A DNA stretch of 64,000 bases from Candidatus Schmidhempelia bombi str. Bimp (lineage in GTDB: Bacteria; Pseudomonadota; Gammaproteobacteria; Enterobacterales; Orbaceae): contig NZ_AWGA01000024.1 in assembly GCF_000471645.3 (NCBI RefSeq), positions 24,001 through 88,000 of the forward strand, read 5' to 3'. The notes beneath the pieces were generated by a model that searched no databases, was not told the origin of the DNA, and saw only the letters and a program-made list of their open reading frames with translations. The first letter of the stretch is position 1. Every line of letters starts with the position of its first letter. Both the position numbers and the translations under genes were made by a program. Shown here piece by piece: positions 61,829 through 64,000 of this stretch.

Positions 61829-61875
61829 TGGAGGCGCGTCCCGGAATCGAACCGAGGTCTACGGATTTGCAATCC
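61829..61875 (-). other. Displaced 3' half of tRNA-Cys: attachment site at the left end of an integrated element
   Basis: On the minus strand GGATTGCAAATCCG (anticodon loop with GCA), then the T-arm GGTTCGATTCC and acceptor CGCGCCTCCA match the 3' half of a bacterial tRNA-Cys including encoded CCA. The sequence 5' of it (AT-rich, 61876 onward) has no D-arm or acceptor 5' strand, so this is not a functional gene. Integrases of the P2/P4 type recombine within tRNA 3' halves. The broken integrase begins 114 bases to the right. The geometry predicts an intact tRNA-Cys at the element's other end, right of the window. Confidence 0.85.
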
Positions 61876-61989
61876 TTAACTTATATATTTAAAAACAATA
61901 ACTTACAAATAAATCAATATTTTACAATGTCAATAAAGGTCTTTAATAGTCAATAAGGGGCAACTCCGCTGCCATTTTACCGCCATTTT

Positions 61990-62998
61990 TTAGCGTTTAA
62001 TTAGTGGGTTTAATATAGCCGCTTCTTCCAAGTGATCGGGTGCAAAGTGAGCATAACGCATTGTCACTTTAATATCAGTATGCCCTAATATTTTTTGTAG
62101 TACCAGTATATTGCCGCCGTTCATCATAAAATGGCTGGCGAATGTGTGGCGTAGTACGTGCGTTAATTGGCCGTCTGGTAATTCAATACCGCACTTTTCA
62201 ATCATTTTACGAAAGTATTTATCACTAATAGTGCATTTAAACAGCTTGCCCTTGGTTCTGGGTAATTCATTTAATAGCTCTTGCGTTATCGGCACTGAAC
62301 GATTACGTCGCCCTTTTGTTTTAATAAATGTTATTCGGCTGTCTTTTATTTATGATGCGGTTAGATCACATATTTCAGACCAGCGAGCCCCAGTTGATAG
62401 CCCGATTTTTACTTTTAACAGCAATTCATTATCGGTACTTAATGCAGATTCAGCGAGTACAGCATCGATCTGCTCGGCTGTAAAGTACGCCATTTCTTGT
62501 TCTGTTGTTTTGAATTGCTTTATATTTTCTAACGGATTTGGCTTGTCCCATTCTCCCAGCCGTTTTAATTCATTAAATACAGAACGCAAATAAACAAGCT
62601 CTAGGTTCAATGTCCTTTTTGATACTACTTGTTTAGATTTTACTCTGTAAATTTCACCGCTTAATCGCTTTTGCCTATAATTTGTAAAATCTTTTGTAGT
62701 GAAGTTATCGGCAAGCGGATCCCCTAGGCTTTCACAAATAAAATCCAGTATCCGCTTTTCTCTTTCTCCGTCTGCTAGTGTTTTTCCATGTGATAAATAC
62801 CACGTATTCACTAAATCCGACAAACGCCTCCAATCCTGCTTTTCAGCAATCCAAGGCTTGGTTGTTGCTTGTTCTTCGATATAGTGTTCATAAGCAAGCG
62901 CTTCGCCTTTTGTTGCAAATGTTTTGCGAATGCGTCGACCGCCATCTAAATATTTTTCAAATAGCCATTTATTGTTTTTTTTGTTTTCTGACAGACAT
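61990..62998 (-). pseudogene. Tyrosine-type phage integrase, broken by a frameshift and a stop codon
   Basis: Reading from ATG 62998, the protein starts MSVRKQ and then loses frame in a run of eight A residues (62975-62982 on the complement). With seven A it continues NNKWLFEKYLDGGRRIRKTF, giving about 335 residues in total, normal for P2-type integrases. A second lesion is the TAA at 62350-62352, between EICDLTAS and IKDSRITFIKTKGRRNRSVP; a single base change from CAA (Gln) would explain it. The catalytic core is otherwise recognisable: Arg in GARWSEICDL, His-x-x-Arg in LTHVLRHTFASHF, and the final Tyr in MRYAHFAPDHLEE. The element is probably unable to excise by itself. Confidence 0.88.
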
Positions 62999-63202
62999 GC
63001 ATAATACTCGTAATCAAATTTATATAAATGATGATTTAGTGTTATACAGCTAGGTTAGTTGATTTGTTTGATGTGATTAGAAGGCCCTGCCATAACTGCT
63101 CTTTGCTCAATTAAGCACGTGAATCCGAGATTAGAGGACAGGGTACAATTGCACATAATACTAATACAAATTGCGATCTATGTCTAGCTGTGACGACTTA
63201 AT

Positions 63203-63961
63203 TTAGCCGATTTGTCTAAATATCATTAAAGGCGTAATACCAAAATTTTCGCGATGTTTCCCTACCATTGCTTTAAATTGATTGGATATGTCGCCTAAGC
63301 CAGCTATATGCTCCCTGTTTTCAACAAAACTCCTATTCACTTCACCTGGTAATGAATCTAATATTCCAATAACAGACCAAACCCCTTCTAAACTATTCCC
63401 GTATTTCAATAGAAGTTCACTAGAAGGCATAAGTAGGTTATGATCGGGTAATGTCATCCATGCCCTGTTTTCATTTTCATCTTTAAACGTGAATTGAACT
63501 GTTGCGGGAATAACTTTGATAAAACCAGCTATTTCTTTCCAGTATTTCTCTTTTTTAAGCACACCCAAAGCACCAGACTTAATTAGCTGTTGAAATGTGG
63601 ATATATCAAAAATCTCAACCAAGCCGGTAAACAAAATGATATCGCCGACTTTCGATTTATTGATATTTTTATTTATTCTTTGTTGTTCGCTTAATTTATG
63701 CAGTAGTCTCAAGTGAACAGATAAGGCTGTATCAAAAGATTGCTCTGTTGATTCCGTGTTTGAGTTATCTCTATTTTTTTCAAAACCAATGACCGTATTA
63801 AGAGCAGCTTTACTTTCGGATGTTTCTTGTTGCTCGTATCTGTTTTTGATTTGAGTAATAATCCCATTAGATTCAATTTGAGCTAAAAGGATTTTTGATT
63901 TGTGAGTGTCTATATAGATAAAATCATAAAGTGAATCGGTGAGTTGTTCCGAACGCTCCAT
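63203..63961 (-). CDS. Element-borne protein resembling DUF6414
   Basis: A 252-residue protein of unknown function, started at ATG 63961 with AGAGG eight bases upstream; a TTG start at 63979 is less likely. The N-terminus LYDFIYIDTHKSKILLAQIESNGI, the middle VGDIILFTGLVEIFDISTFQQLI and the strand-rich part VIPATVQFTFKDENENRAWM resemble the pattern of DUF6414 proteins found on phages and genomic islands. This is from memory and not certain. No membrane segment or catalytic motif is obvious. It is likely cargo of the tRNA-Cys element. Confidence 0.5.
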   Translation of the reverse strand: MERSEQLTDSLYDFIYIDTHKSKILLAQIESNGIITQIKNRYEQQETSESKAALNTVIGFEKNRDNSNTESTEQSFDTALSVHLRLLHKLSEQQRINKNINKSKVGDIILFTGLVEIFDISTFQQLIKSGALGVLKKEKYWKEIAGFIKVIPATVQFTFKDENENRAWMTLPDHNLLMPSSELLLKYGNSLEGVWSVIGILDSLPGEVNRSFVENREHIAGLGDISNQFKAMVGKHRENFGITPLMIFRQIG

Positions 63962-64000
63962 TTTTTTTAACCTCTTCAAACTTTTTGCGTTTTTGTTCTA
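63924..64000 (-). CDS. Possible 3' end of an upstream element gene
   Basis: A frame open at the window edge reads EQKRKKFEEVKKNGAFGTTH and stops at TGA 63924-63926, overlapping the start of the DUF6414-like gene by 38 bases. The charged composition and overlap suggest the C-terminus of a translationally coupled gene, but only 25 codons are visible. Confidence 0.3.
   Translation of the reverse strand, partial: EQKRKKFEEVKKNGAFGTTHRFTL

Noticed and set aside
61678-61872. A 64-codon minus-strand frame across the tRNA-Cys fragment
   Set aside because: It runs through recognisable tRNA sequence and has no protein-like features.
61829-61900. An intact tRNA-Cys gene
   Set aside because: Only the anticodon loop and 3' half match; the sequence 5' of the anticodon stem cannot form the D-arm or pair with the acceptor.

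Overview
The window is a low-GC (visibly well over 60% A+T) gammaproteobacterial chromosome segment. Its gene set points to the clade that includes Enterobacterales, Pasteurellales and Orbales: MatP, ZapB, ZapC, PriB, HflD and YihI are all present, the hemCDXY and ybjN-potFGHI orders are as in E. coli, and a competence-type prepilin quartet is present. The strong A+T bias, long AT-rich spacers and several shortened or altered versions of enterobacterial proteins fit an insect-gut Orbaceae-like bacterium (Gilliamella/Frischella type). This placement is inference from gene content, not from a marker comparison.

Layout. 1-671: 5' part of epmA (cut by the window edge). 916-2728: four overlapping minor-prepilin genes. 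2943-4375: rpsF-priB-rpsR-rplI. 4534-9867: fklB, dapB, hemN with yihI and a newly noted 45-aa membrane ORF between them, coaA, a DUF1090 protein. 9946-13946: a DsbA homologue with a broken CXXC motif, a DUF2884 protein, folD, ppiB, lpxH. 14245-16775: divergent ilvY/ilvC. 17164-18904: convergent zapC/ycbX. 19504-26698: one long minus-strand run mnmA-hflD-purB-hemC-hemD-hemX-hemY. 26.7-28.8 kb: a gene-poor AT-rich stretch holding one Ner/Nlp-type regulator. 28831-33740: tpiA, zapB followed by an unusual membrane protein plus GTPase pair (DUF2868/DUF3482), and a peroxiredoxin/DsbA-like pair. 34051-38004: modABC with divergent modF. 38422-45787: uvrB, fabA, an OPT-family transporter, map, yaaA. 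46191-56217: a polyamine block with ybjN, potFGHI, a PuuP-like importer and a metal-dependent amidohydrolase. 56668-61451: matP, topA, corA. 61829-64000: the left end of an integrated element, with a displaced 3' half of tRNA-Cys, a doubly broken integrase gene and a cargo gene.

Most of the window is conserved housekeeping sequence. The parts that deserve attention are the pot operon (both permease subunits carry extra N-terminal membrane segments and PotF has altered residues near the ligand pocket), the single-cysteine DsbA, the zapB-DUF2868-DUF3482 cluster, terminator-like hairpins in the ilvC leader and between potF and potG, two exact DnaA boxes in intergenic regions, and the tRNA-Cys-targeting element whose right end lies outside the window. 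I saw no CRISPR array, rRNA gene, intact tRNA gene or insertion sequence.
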